NCBI RefSeq assembly: GCF_900110535.1
Contig: NZ_FOJA01000001.1
Span: 496,001-560,000, forward strand
Reading direction: 5' to 3'
DNA length: 64,000 nt
Source of the DNA: Halobacterium jilantaiense
Lineage (GTDB): Archaea; Halobacteriota; Halobacteria; Halobacteriales; Halobacteriaceae
Positions 54,873-62,926 of the stretch are shown piece by piece. Below the pieces are notes generated by a model. That model ran no database searches and was not told the origin of the DNA. It saw only the letters and a program-made list of their open reading frames with translations. Position 1 is the first letter of the stretch; every line of letters starts with the position of its first letter. The position numbers and the translations under genes are program-made.

Positions 54873-57404
54873 TCAGCCGCCAGTGACGGCGTGGCCGCGG
54901 TGCCGGTGCCAGAGCGCGAGCAGGCTCGGGAGCACGAGGACGCTGGCGACGAACGCGAACGCGATGGCCGTGCTGGTGACGGCACCGAACCGCCGCAGCG
55001 AGGGGACGAGCGCGAGCACGAGCACGCCGAAGCCAGCGGCCGTCGACGCCGCGCTCGCGAGCAGCGCGCCGCCGGTGCCCGTGACGGTGGCGTCGAGCGC
55101 GTCGAAGACGTCGGTCGCGGCCCCGAGTTCGTCGAGGAACCGTTCGCTGACGTGGATGGCGTAGTCGACGCCGAGCCCGATGGCGATGCTCGCGATGATT
55201 GCGGTCTCCGTGGTGAACGGGATGCCGAGGAGGTACATCGCGCCGAGAATCCAGCCGAGCGCGGCGACCACCGGCACCATCGTCACGGCACCGAGCAGGG
55301 GCGTACCGTGCCGGCGGTAGAACAGCGCCGTGAGGAACGCGAGGATGACGCCGAGCGTGATGAGGAACGTCTCCACGAGCGTCCGCAGGAGCGCCGACTG
55401 CACCACCTGGTCGACGACGGGCGGGCCGGTGGCGGTGACGGTGAGCGCGGAGTCACCGCGGACGGTGTCGGCGACCGACCGCATCTCGCTGGTGATGGCG
55501 GCGGTGGTGGCGCTCGCAGAGACCGTGATGCGGGTGTCGAGCGCCCGGTACTCGCCGTCGCTCCGGGCGACCACGGCGCTCGCGCGGTCCGGCGCGGTCT
55601 CGTAGAGGCCGTCGTAGACGGCTGCGAGGTTCGCCTCGGGGACGCCGTCGCCGTCCGGGTCGTTGCGCTCGACGAGCGCGGCGAACGTCTCGTTCTCGGC
55701 GGCCGTCTGGCGGATTGCGGTCACCGGACTGTCGAGCGCCGGGCGGCCGTTCGCGAGCGTGACGGCCGAGGAGGCGTTCGGGACCGCGGCGTCACCGGCG
55801 GCCACGCGGTCGAGTGTTTCGGGGTCCGTGACCGCTCCCTCGACCAGCACGTGGACCGTCGTTCTGTCCCGCGACTGGGCGAAGTTGTCGTTCAGGAAGA
55901 CCGCGCCCTCGCGGATGTCGTAGTCGCTTGGCGCGAACGGTCCGGGCAGCGAATCCATCCACTCCGGGGAGTCCCGCGGCAGGAAGTCGACCTGGTCGAT
56001 GGACGTGTCGATGTCGGTCGCTGCGTACCCGCCGCCAGCGCTCACGACGAGCGCGAGCACGACCACGACGACGGGTGCGGTTCGGGCGAGCGTCGTGCCG
56101 GCTCCGACGACGCGCTCGGCGGTGCCGCTCGACCCGAACGCGGGCTTCCGGCGGTCGACGCCGAACCGTTCGAGGAGGGCGTCGAGTTCGAGTTTGGCCG
56201 CGGGCAGCAGCGCGCCGAAGACGACGAACGCGGAGGCGATGCCGACTGCACTGACGAGGCCGAAGTCGGCGATGGACTGGATGGGACTGACCGTGTTCGA
56301 GAGGAACCCGACAACCGTCGTGAACGTCGTCGCGGCGATGGCCACGGTGACACCCGCGAGGCCGACGCGCATCGCCTCCTGAACCGGCGCGTCGGGGTCG
56401 GCCTCGCGGGCCTCCCGGTAGCGCATCACGACGTGCAGCGCGTAGTCGATGGAGAGCCCGACGAGCAGGAACGGCACGGCGATGAGAATCTGGGTGACGC
56501 CGATGCCCGCCCACCCCATGAAGCCGCCCATCCAGACGAGCGTGACGAGTGTGCCGGCGAGCGCGAGCGCGACGTCCACGACGTCCCGGTAGGCGACGCC
56601 GAGCACGCCGAGAATCAACAGGAGCGCGACCGGCGTGATGAGCGCGAAGCTCTCACCCGTCGCCCGCGTGGACTCGTCGTCGACGATACCTGCGCCGAAG
56701 ACGAACGCGTCACTGGTCTCGACGTACTCGTCGGCGAGTCCCCGGGTCGCCAGCTGGGCGTCGACGACGGCCTCGGACAGCGACTCGCCGCCGTCGGTCG
56801 CCTGCCTGACGAACAGGACCCGGGCGCTCGCCGTGGTGCTGCCGGGCTCGTAGTCAGTCGCCAGCAGCGAGTAGGGGTCGACGCCCGGCGTCTCCCGCTC
56901 GGGGTCGAGCACCGCGGCGACCGTCGCCTCGACCTCGCTGGCGCTCATGGCTTCGAGTTGGGCGATCTGCTCGTCCAGCGTCGGCCGCGTCGGTGGGCCC
57001 GCCCCGTCGCCGCTGCCGGCGTGGACGGCCGCCGTCGCGACGAGGTTCCCGACGCCGACGGTCGGCTGGCCGGCCGCCAGCGTTCCCCCGATGGCGTCGT
57101 CGGTGCGGACCGCGCGCTGGAACCGCAGCGTCTCCAGCAGCGAGTCCCGCGAGAGGACGTTGTCGCTGCGCACGACGACCTGCATCGACGTGGTGTTGCG
57201 GTCGCCGGTGTCGAAGGTCTCGCGGACGTAGTCGAGTTTCTGGGCCTCCGTCGAGTCGCTGCCGAACGAGGCGATTGAGAGCCCGCCGTCGACGCCGGTC
57301 GCGCTGGCCCCCATCGCGAGCGTGAGGACCAGCAGGACGGCGAGTATCGGGCGACTGTACCGTGTGAGTGTCGCGGCGTAGCGGTCGGCGAGTCCGTCGC
57401 TCAT
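54873..57404 (-). CDS. RND/MMPL superfamily exporter
   Basis: 843 residues with the two-fold RND layout: helix 1 near residue 25, a large external domain, then five helices including a sterol-sensing-like segment (LLVGLSIDYALHVVMRYREA). This is repeated in the second half (ASIAIGLGVDYAIHVSERFLDEL). The conserved Asp of each GxDY motif is the proton-relay candidate. It matches the archaeal hopanoid/MmpL-like group that moves lipids or other hydrophobic cargo; cargo unknown. The start at ATG 57404 is preferred to an in-frame start at 57428. Divergent from a TrmB gene. Confidence 0.92.
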   Translation of the reverse strand: MSDGLADRYAATLTRYSRPILAVLLVLTLAMGASATGVDGGLSIASFGSDSTEAQKLDYVRETFDTGDRNTTSMQVVVRSDNVLSRDSLLETLRFQRAVRTDDAIGGTLAAGQPTVGVGNLVATAAVHAGSGDGAGPPTRPTLDEQIAQLEAMSASEVEATVAAVLDPERETPGVDPYSLLATDYEPGSTTASARVLFVRQATDGGESLSEAVVDAQLATRGLADEYVETSDAFVFGAGIVDDESTRATGESFALITPVALLLILGVLGVAYRDVVDVALALAGTLVTLVWMGGFMGWAGIGVTQILIAVPFLLVGLSIDYALHVVMRYREAREADPDAPVQEAMRVGLAGVTVAIAATTFTTVVGFLSNTVSPIQSIADFGLVSAVGIASAFVVFGALLPAAKLELDALLERFGVDRRKPAFGSSGTAERVVGAGTTLARTAPVVVVVLALVVSAGGGYAATDIDTSIDQVDFLPRDSPEWMDSLPGPFAPSDYDIREGAVFLNDNFAQSRDRTTVHVLVEGAVTDPETLDRVAAGDAAVPNASSAVTLANGRPALDSPVTAIRQTAAENETFAALVERNDPDGDGVPEANLAAVYDGLYETAPDRASAVVARSDGEYRALDTRITVSASATTAAITSEMRSVADTVRGDSALTVTATGPPVVDQVVQSALLRTLVETFLITLGVILAFLTALFYRRHGTPLLGAVTMVPVVAALGWILGAMYLLGIPFTTETAIIASIAIGLGVDYAIHVSERFLDELGAATDVFDALDATVTGTGGALLASAASTAAGFGVLVLALVPSLRRFGAVTSTAIAFAFVASVLVLPSLLALWHRHRGHAVTGG

Positions 57405-57437
57405 TGGTCGACGTGTCGCCGCCAGCAACTTAGCTGT

Positions 57438-57453
57438 TTGTAGAATCCTACAA
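57438..57453. promoter_or_regulatory. Imperfect palindrome between the RND and TrmB genes (candidate operator)
   Basis: TTGTAG and CTACAA are exact reverse complements around AATC. It lies 33 nt from the RND start and 59 nt from the TrmB-family start. An A/T-rich CAATATTTCTT follows at 57451. It is a likely binding site for the TrmB-type regulator controlling itself and the exporter. Confidence 0.5.
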
Positions 57454-57512
57454 TATTTCTTGAGTCGGGAGGCGAACGCTCTTCAGTCCGGCCCGCGGAC
57501 TCGGAGGCGACG

Positions 57513-58283
57513 ATGAGCGCACACGACGCCGTCGACGCGCTGCGCGACCTCGGGCTCTCGAACTACGAGGCCCGTGTGTTCGTCGCGCTCCAGCGGCTCG
57601 GCGACGGCACCGCTCAGGACGTCGCCGCGGTCGCGGACGTCCCGCGCTCGCAGGTGTACGGCGCTGCCGACGACCTCGCCGACAGAGGGCTCCTGGAGGT
57701 CGTCGAGTCCTCGCCGAAGACGTACCGGCCCGTCTCACTGGAACGCGCCCGAGCCCAGCTCCGGGAGCGAATCGACCGCCAGCAGGCCCGCGCGTTCGAC
57801 AACCTCGAAGCAGTCGCCGGCGACCACGGGGACCGGACCGACGCGGGCGACGTCGCGACGCTCCGCGGCCACGGCCCCATCCGTGACCGCGCGGTCGACC
57901 TCGTGGAGCGCGCCGACGACCAGGTGGTACTCGTCGGCGCAGGCGCAGCCACCATGCGGGACGACCTCGCGGCGGCGCTCGACGAGCGCGCCGCGGCCGG
58001 CATCGACGTGACAGTGGTGACGGCGGACTCCGCGCTCGCCGACCGGCTATCGGACGCGCGAGTAATCGTCTCCGAGGCGTCCGCCGACGAGGGGTACGCG
58101 GGTCGCACGCTGCTCGTCGACGACGCGACGGTCCTGCTGTCGGTCCCGACCGACGACGGCCACGAGCCGTTCGACGAGGTGGCGATGTGGACCGCCGGGA
58201 CCCGCATCGGGCACATTCTCGCGCGGTTCGTCCACGCCGGCATGGAGTCCGGGCTCGACGACGGCGCGCTCGACGGCCGGTAG
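57513..58283 (+). CDS. TrmB-family transcriptional regulator
   Basis: 256 residues. The N-terminal TrmB winged HTH (about 5-75: LRDLGLSNYEARVFVALQRLG, DVPRSQVYGAADDLADRGLLEVVESSPKTYRP in part) is very typical. A coiled coil spans about 78-105. The C-terminal PLD-like domain (about 115-245) has strands of the ORC/TrmB effector domain but no sugar-binding Cys/His pattern I can assign. The effector is unknown. Divergent from the RND exporter, which is the obvious target. Confidence 0.9.
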   Translation: MSAHDAVDALRDLGLSNYEARVFVALQRLGDGTAQDVAAVADVPRSQVYGAADDLADRGLLEVVESSPKTYRPVSLERARAQLRERIDRQQARAFDNLEAVAGDHGDRTDAGDVATLRGHGPIRDRAVDLVERADDQVVLVGAGAATMRDDLAAALDERAAAGIDVTVVTADSALADRLSDARVIVSEASADEGYAGRTLLVDDATVLLSVPTDDGHEPFDEVAMWTAGTRIGHILARFVHAGMESGLDDGALDGR

Positions 58284-58333
58284 GGACTGCCGGGACGCGA
58301 CGGCCTTTTACCCTCCCTGTGGTATCTTGGCAC

Positions 58334-58714
58334 ATGGGATACCGCGTCGTCGACACGGAGACAGTCCAGCCGGCCGAGGGCCGTCCCTGCGAGTACCGCG
58401 GCCTCACCGAGCCCGCGGACCTCTCACAGCTGGCGCTCAACTACTTCTGTGCCGAACCCGGCGAACAAGCGCCGCTCGCCTACCACTACCACGAGACCCA
58501 GGAGGAGGCGTTCTACGTCCTCTCCGGGACCCTCCACGTGGAGACGCCCGAAGGAGACCTGACGGTCCCGGAGGGCAGCCTGTTCGCCGCGGACCCCGAG
58601 AGCCCGCACCGCGCGTACAACCCCGAGGACGCCGACGACGCCGTCGAGTTGCTCGCGGTGGGCGCACCGCCGGCCGACGATGACGCTGTCCCCTACGACC
58701 CCGAGGACGAATGA
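58334..58714 (+). CDS. Cupin-domain protein
   Basis: 126 residues from the ATG at 58334. A single cupin: motif 1 YHYHETQEEAFYVLSG supplies His51, His53 and Glu57 or Glu58. Motif 2 PEGSLFAADPESPHRAYN supplies His92. It is therefore probably a metal-binding beta barrel. No enzyme activity can be predicted. It overlaps the next gene by four bases (ATGA). Confidence 0.88.
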   Translation: MGYRVVDTETVQPAEGRPCEYRGLTEPADLSQLALNYFCAEPGEQAPLAYHYHETQEEAFYVLSGTLHVETPEGDLTVPEGSLFAADPESPHRAYNPEDADDAVELLAVGAPPADDDAVPYDPEDE

Positions 58715-59331
58715 GCGACACCGAGAGCGCGGCGAGAGACCCGGAGGAGCTCCCCGAGGAGATTCGCGAGGAGGTGCCGGCGTGGGACGACGAGTACTTC
58801 GACCGCGTCGGCGACCGACTGATGTACAGCTACGACCTCGAACGCGACTACGCGGTGCGCGGCCACTCGTTCGCGCTGTACGGCGAACTCCGGATGGAGA
58901 GCCAGAAGCAGTTCCTCCACCCGGCGCTGAACTACGCCGACCACGAGACCCGCGAACACGTCTTCGCGCGGCGCGCCGGCGAACCGACAGTCGCGGATCT
59001 GCGGGCGCTCGTCGACCTCGGTCACGACCTCGCCGACGACTGGATCGACGCCGACGAGGAACACTACGAGACGAACTTCACGTTCGTGCTCGTCGCAGAC
59101 AGCCTCTCGGACGCCGTGCAGTCGTTCGTCTCCGGGTTCCGGGACCGCACGCTCCTGAAGTACGGCTACTACGGCTGCTACGAGGTGAACCTCGTCGTCG
59201 TCGCGCCCGACGACGAGAACGGTGTCGCCAGTCAGGAGGCCGACGTCCTCCAGGCGTTCGCGCTCTGGGGCGACGTCGAACGGCCCGACGAGGGGTTCTT
59301 CTCGCGGTTCGCGAAGCGTTTCTGGAACTGA
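58711..59331 (+). CDS. Conserved haloarchaeal hypothetical, coupled to cupin
   Basis: 206 residues, family not recognised. It is mainly helical and acidic with aromatic-rich stretches (VPAWDDEYFDRVGDRLMYSYDLERDY, in part) and a beta segment TNFTFVLVADSLSDAVQSFV. It ends in an unusually basic/aromatic FSRFAKRFWN, which may touch the membrane. There is no signal peptide and no catalytic signature. The ATG overlaps the cupin stop, so the two proteins are made together and may interact. Confidence 0.75.
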   Translation: MSDTESAARDPEELPEEIREEVPAWDDEYFDRVGDRLMYSYDLERDYAVRGHSFALYGELRMESQKQFLHPALNYADHETREHVFARRAGEPTVADLRALVDLGHDLADDWIDADEEHYETNFTFVLVADSLSDAVQSFVSGFRDRTLLKYGYYGCYEVNLVVVAPDDENGVASQEADVLQAFALWGDVERPDEGFFSRFAKRFWN

Positions 59332-59396
59332 CCGGCGCGGCCGCTCTCCGGCGCGAGTAGAGGGCGGAAATGGCGGGGACTGTGACGAACGACGCG

Positions 59397-61271
59397 TCAG
59401 TCGTCGCTCGGGTCGGCCGCCGGTTCGCGGCCGCTCCGAACGCTCGTGATGTTTCCGTAGCCGATGCGCACCAGCGACAGCGCGAGGTAGATCAGCACGA
59501 CCGCGAGCACGACGCGCACGCCGGCCGACGCTTGCGCACCGATTCCCGTCGCACCGCCCTGAATCAGCTGGTCGTAGAGCTGTTCCTTGAACGCGATCCA
59601 TGACAGCCCGAGCACAGTGACGACGACCATGATGGCCATCGGAACACCCGTGCTGACGAGCTGCTTGGACTCGTCCCAGTTAGCGAGCCACACCGTGCCC
59701 GTCAGCAGCGCGAGCGCGGCGAGCAGCTGATTCGCACCGCCGAACAGCGTCCACAGCGTGTTCCACTCGCCGGAGATGACGAGTACGTACGCGACGACAC
59801 ACTGGACGATGGGGTTCGTGTACCGGCCGCGAGCGAACGACCCGATGCCGCCGGAGAGACCGGTCTCGGAGCCGCTTCCCTGCGTTCCGACGATCTCCTC
59901 CATCATATAGCGACCGAGCCGCGCGGCCGTGTCGGTGGAAGTCAGCAGGAAACTCACGAGCACGAGCGCCATGAACGGCGCGCCGAACTCGGCGGAGAGG
60001 CCGAGGCTCGTGAGGATGGTGCCGCCGCCCGCCGCGAAGTTCGGCAGCGCGCCACCGATGTTGCCGGCCGTGGCAGCGCTGGCCGCGCCCGCCACGGCGA
60101 GCGTGGAGATTGCGACGGCGGCGAGCAGCCCCTCACCGAGCATGCCGCCGTAGCCGATGAGCCGCGCGTCGCTCTCCTTGTTGAGCTGTTTCGCGGTCGT
60201 CCCCGAGGACACCAGTGAGTGGAAGCCACTGATGGTCCCACAGGCGATGGTGACGAACAGCATCGGGAACAGGGGGAACGGCGACACTGCGTCGACCCCG
60301 AGGAACCCGGTAAACGGTTCGAGGCTGTCGGCGATGACGAGCGGTTCGGTTGGCGTGATGGCCGAGATGCCGAAGGCGGACCCGATAGTCCCGGCGACGA
60401 TGGCGAGCAGCGCGCCGCCGACGCCCGCGTACAGCAGGAACGACGACAGGTAGTCACGCGGCTGGAGCAGCACCCAGACTGGGAGCGCGCTCGCCAGCGC
60501 CGCGTACACCAGAATTACCGGCACCCACGCGGCGGTGTTGCCGCCGAGGGCTCCCGCGCCGGGCACCCACGAACCGGTTCCGCTGAAGAGGATGAACGTT
60601 CCCGCGGGGTGCGCGGCGTCGCCCGCTAACTCGAACAGCGCGAACGGGTACTGGACGCCGAGCCAGACGCCAGCGAACACGCCGGCGACGAACACGACGG
60701 TGCCGGGGATGAACGGGCCGTCGAGCTGGTAGAGGTAGATGCCGAACGCGAACGCCAGCGCGATGTACACGAAGCTCGCGGTGGCTGCCGACGGGTACGC
60801 GTTCAGCACGATGCCGACGACGAGCGCGAACACCGCCACCACGAGAATGATGGTGAGGAAGGCGAACCACAGCAGCATGTCCTTCCCGCGCTCGCCGACG
60901 TACTCGCCCATGATGTAGCCGATGGACTTTCCCTCGTGTCGCATCGACCCGGACAGCGAGATGAAGTCGTGGACGGCCCCCATCAGGGGGTTCCCGATGG
61001 CGACCCACGCGAGCGCCGGAGCCCAGCCCCAGATTGCGCCCGCCGTGATGGGGCCGACGATGGGTGCGCCGCCCGCGATGCTCGAGAAGTGGTGTCCGAG
61101 CAGCACTGGTTTCTTCGCCGGTACGTACTCCTGTCCGTCTTCGTACTTGTGTGCCGGGGTCTCGCGGGAGTCGTCCAGGTCCACGAATCGGGAGAGGTAC
61201 TTCGAGTACCCCACGTATCCCACCGTGAACGTGACGAGTACCGCGGCCACGATCCAGATTACTTGCGTCAT
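59397..61271 (-). CDS. cstA: Carbon starvation protein CstA family transporter
   Basis: 624 residues, polytopic with roughly 14-16 helices. The family signatures include GHHFSSIAGGAPIVGPI, DFISLSGSMRHEGKSIGYIMGEYVG (in part), SGFHSLVSSGTTAKQLNKE and NQLLAALALLTGTVWL. CstA/BtsT proteins import peptides or pyruvate. A Shine-Dalgarno GAGGT (61281-61285) lies 9 nt before the start at 61271 and the TATA box is farther up, so this mRNA has a short leader. Confidence 0.95.
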   Translation of the reverse strand: MTQVIWIVAAVLVTFTVGYVGYSKYLSRFVDLDDSRETPAHKYEDGQEYVPAKKPVLLGHHFSSIAGGAPIVGPITAGAIWGWAPALAWVAIGNPLMGAVHDFISLSGSMRHEGKSIGYIMGEYVGERGKDMLLWFAFLTIILVVAVFALVVGIVLNAYPSAATASFVYIALAFAFGIYLYQLDGPFIPGTVVFVAGVFAGVWLGVQYPFALFELAGDAAHPAGTFILFSGTGSWVPGAGALGGNTAAWVPVILVYAALASALPVWVLLQPRDYLSSFLLYAGVGGALLAIVAGTIGSAFGISAITPTEPLVIADSLEPFTGFLGVDAVSPFPLFPMLFVTIACGTISGFHSLVSSGTTAKQLNKESDARLIGYGGMLGEGLLAAVAISTLAVAGAASAATAGNIGGALPNFAAGGGTILTSLGLSAEFGAPFMALVLVSFLLTSTDTAARLGRYMMEEIVGTQGSGSETGLSGGIGSFARGRYTNPIVQCVVAYVLVISGEWNTLWTLFGGANQLLAALALLTGTVWLANWDESKQLVSTGVPMAIMVVVTVLGLSWIAFKEQLYDQLIQGGATGIGAQASAGVRVVLAVVLIYLALSLVRIGYGNITSVRSGREPAADPSDD

Positions 61272-61280
61272 TACAGTCCC

Positions 61281-61316
61281 ACCTCGTGCGAGTCATTCAC
61301 AGACTATTATTTATGT
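61281..61316 (-). promoter_or_regulatory. CstA promoter and ribosome binding site
   Basis: On the minus strand, ACATAAATAATAG (61304-61316) is an A/T-rich TATA box. GAGGT (61281-61285) is a Shine-Dalgarno 9 nt before the ATG. The promoter-to-start distance is longer than for the leaderless genes here. Confidence 0.5.
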
Positions 61317-61493
61317 GTTTGTATCCAAGTGAAATCCTCGTACGGAACGGCTTTCATTCCGCATTTGTCGAATCGAAAGGACGACTGAATCCGGGTGAGA
61401 CCCCACGAACTGTCGTCGAGCGGACTCGTCGCGGCTCGGGTAGTCTGTGCATAACAGCGGCCGCGCGCGGCGAGGACAATCTGACGTCTCCGC

Positions 61494-62468
61494 TCAGACG
61501 AACGTCGGCGGCTCCGCGCGCACCTCGACGTCGAGTTCGGCCGCAACGTCCTCGAGCAGGTCGCCCTGAACCTCGCGGGTGCGGAACTCGATTTCGGCGA
61601 CGAGCGGCGGGTCGAACGTCTCCCGCACGCGCTCGACCCGCTCGCGCTCGGTCTCGACGCGGTCCCGGAGGTAGCGGGCCCCTCGTCCGTCCTCGTCGTC
61701 GTCCGGGGACGGTGCGAGCTTGTTCGCCACGAGCCCGCGGACGCCGAGGTCCTCGCCCTCCAGGTCGGCGATGGCGCGCTCCGTCTCGTTCAGCGAGAGC
61801 GTGTCCGGGTTCAGCACGAGGAAGAACGCGGCGTCGTTGCGGAGCGCGCCGCCTGCGTATTCGAAGAACTCCTTGCGCTCCCGGAGTCGCTCCAGGACGG
61901 GGTCGCCGTCCATCACGCGGCGGGGTTCGTTGTTCCCGATGGCGGCCTTCTCGAAGAGGTCGATGCTCTGCTCGCGCTTGTGCATCAGGCGGTTCACCCA
62001 GCCCTCCATGAACTCCGGGAGCGCGAGCAAGCGCAGCGTCGACCCGGTCGGTGCCGTGTCGAAGACGACGCGGTCGTAGGGGTCGCTGTGCCGCATCACG
62101 TCGACGAACCGGTCGAACAGCGCCGACTCGTAGGCACCCGGCGTCTGGTGGGCCATCTCCAGTTGCTGGTTGATCTCGTTGACCATCGCCGCCGACACCT
62201 GGTCGGAGAGCCGGCGACGGATGTCGTCGAGGTGAGCGGTCACCTCCTCCTCGGGGTCGATTTCGAGGGCGTCCAGATTGTCGATGCCCGCGACGGGCTC
62301 CGGTTCGTCGCCGAACTGCTGGTCGAAAACGTCGGAGACGGAGTGTGCGGGGTCGGTGGAGACGACGAGCGTGTCCACATCCTCGTTCGCGCACTTCACG
62401 CCGTACGCGCAGGAGACGGTCGTCTTGCCGACGCCGCCCTTCCCGCCGACGAACACGAACGGCTCCAT
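61494..62468 (-). CDS. ArsA/Get3-family ATPase
   Basis: 324 residues. The deviant P-loop GGKGGVGKTT (8-17), switch I TDPAHSVSDVF and switch II FDTAPTGSTLRLLALPEFM are all characteristic of the ArsA/GET3 group. There is no CxxC zinc motif of eukaryotic Get3. It is a single-domain form unlike duplicated bacterial ArsA. The role may be tail-anchored protein targeting or metalloid-pump driving; no ars genes are nearby. A 98-residue protein gene lies just upstream on the same strand. Confidence 0.92.
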   Translation of the reverse strand: MEPFVFVGGKGGVGKTTVSCAYGVKCANEDVDTLVVSTDPAHSVSDVFDQQFGDEPEPVAGIDNLDALEIDPEEEVTAHLDDIRRRLSDQVSAAMVNEINQQLEMAHQTPGAYESALFDRFVDVMRHSDPYDRVVFDTAPTGSTLRLLALPEFMEGWVNRLMHKREQSIDLFEKAAIGNNEPRRVMDGDPVLERLRERKEFFEYAGGALRNDAAFFLVLNPDTLSLNETERAIADLEGEDLGVRGLVANKLAPSPDDDEDGRGARYLRDRVETERERVERVRETFDPPLVAEIEFRTREVQGDLLEDVAAELDVEVRAEPPTFV

Positions 62469-62533
62469 CTATCGCGTCACCCGGCTGTCCGCGCAGTGCT
62501 CGGTCTCGGCGTGGCTGTCGTGTGGTCCCTGCA

Positions 62534-62830
62534 TCAGAAGTGGTACTGCTGGCCTTTCCGCTCCATGTAGCTGTCGCGGTCCCAGAGCCGTCGCTCCCAG
62601 GCCTCGAACTCGTCCTCGATGTACGGGAGCAGCTCGGCGGTGTAGTAGGAGACGGGCGACGGGATGCCGAAGGCGTCCGGGAAGCACGCCAGCAGGAACG
62701 CGTCCTCGGCGTCCTCGGCCTCCTTCTCGATTTTCTCGTAGGCCGGGTGGGTAATCATGCCGTGGTAGAGCCCCCGGAGCCACTCTTCGAGGGTCGCCCG
62801 GTAGGATTCGATGCGGTCGGCCAGCGTCAT
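62534..62830 (-). CDS. Small conserved haloarchaeal protein (98 aa)
   Basis: 98 residues from the ATG at 62830, family not named. It is all-helical: LADRIESYRATLEEWLRGLYHGM, then KIEKEAEDAEDAFLLACFPDAFGIP, SYYTAELLPYIEDEFEAWERRLWD. The middle LLACFPDAFGIPSPVSYYT is hydrophobic but too short and polar for a clear membrane span. It ends 65 nt before the ArsA-like gene on the same strand and may act with it. A long open frame extending to 63961 only overlays the CobW gene. Confidence 0.7.
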   Translation of the reverse strand: MTLADRIESYRATLEEWLRGLYHGMITHPAYEKIEKEAEDAEDAFLLACFPDAFGIPSPVSYYTAELLPYIEDEFEAWERRLWDRDSYMERKGQQYHF

Positions 62831-62926
62831 GGGCGAGGATACGAACCCGTGCGGTAAAAGCTGTCGTCCCACGCAGTGGGGTGCTGGGAGCGGGAGCCTG
62901 AAGGAGGGCGGCCCGAATCGGGGGGT

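Noticed and set aside
54111-57278. 1055-residue open frame opposite the RND exporter
   Set aside because: Longest open frame here, but it is antisense to three real genes; its translation is Arg/Asp/Glu-rich repeats without domains.
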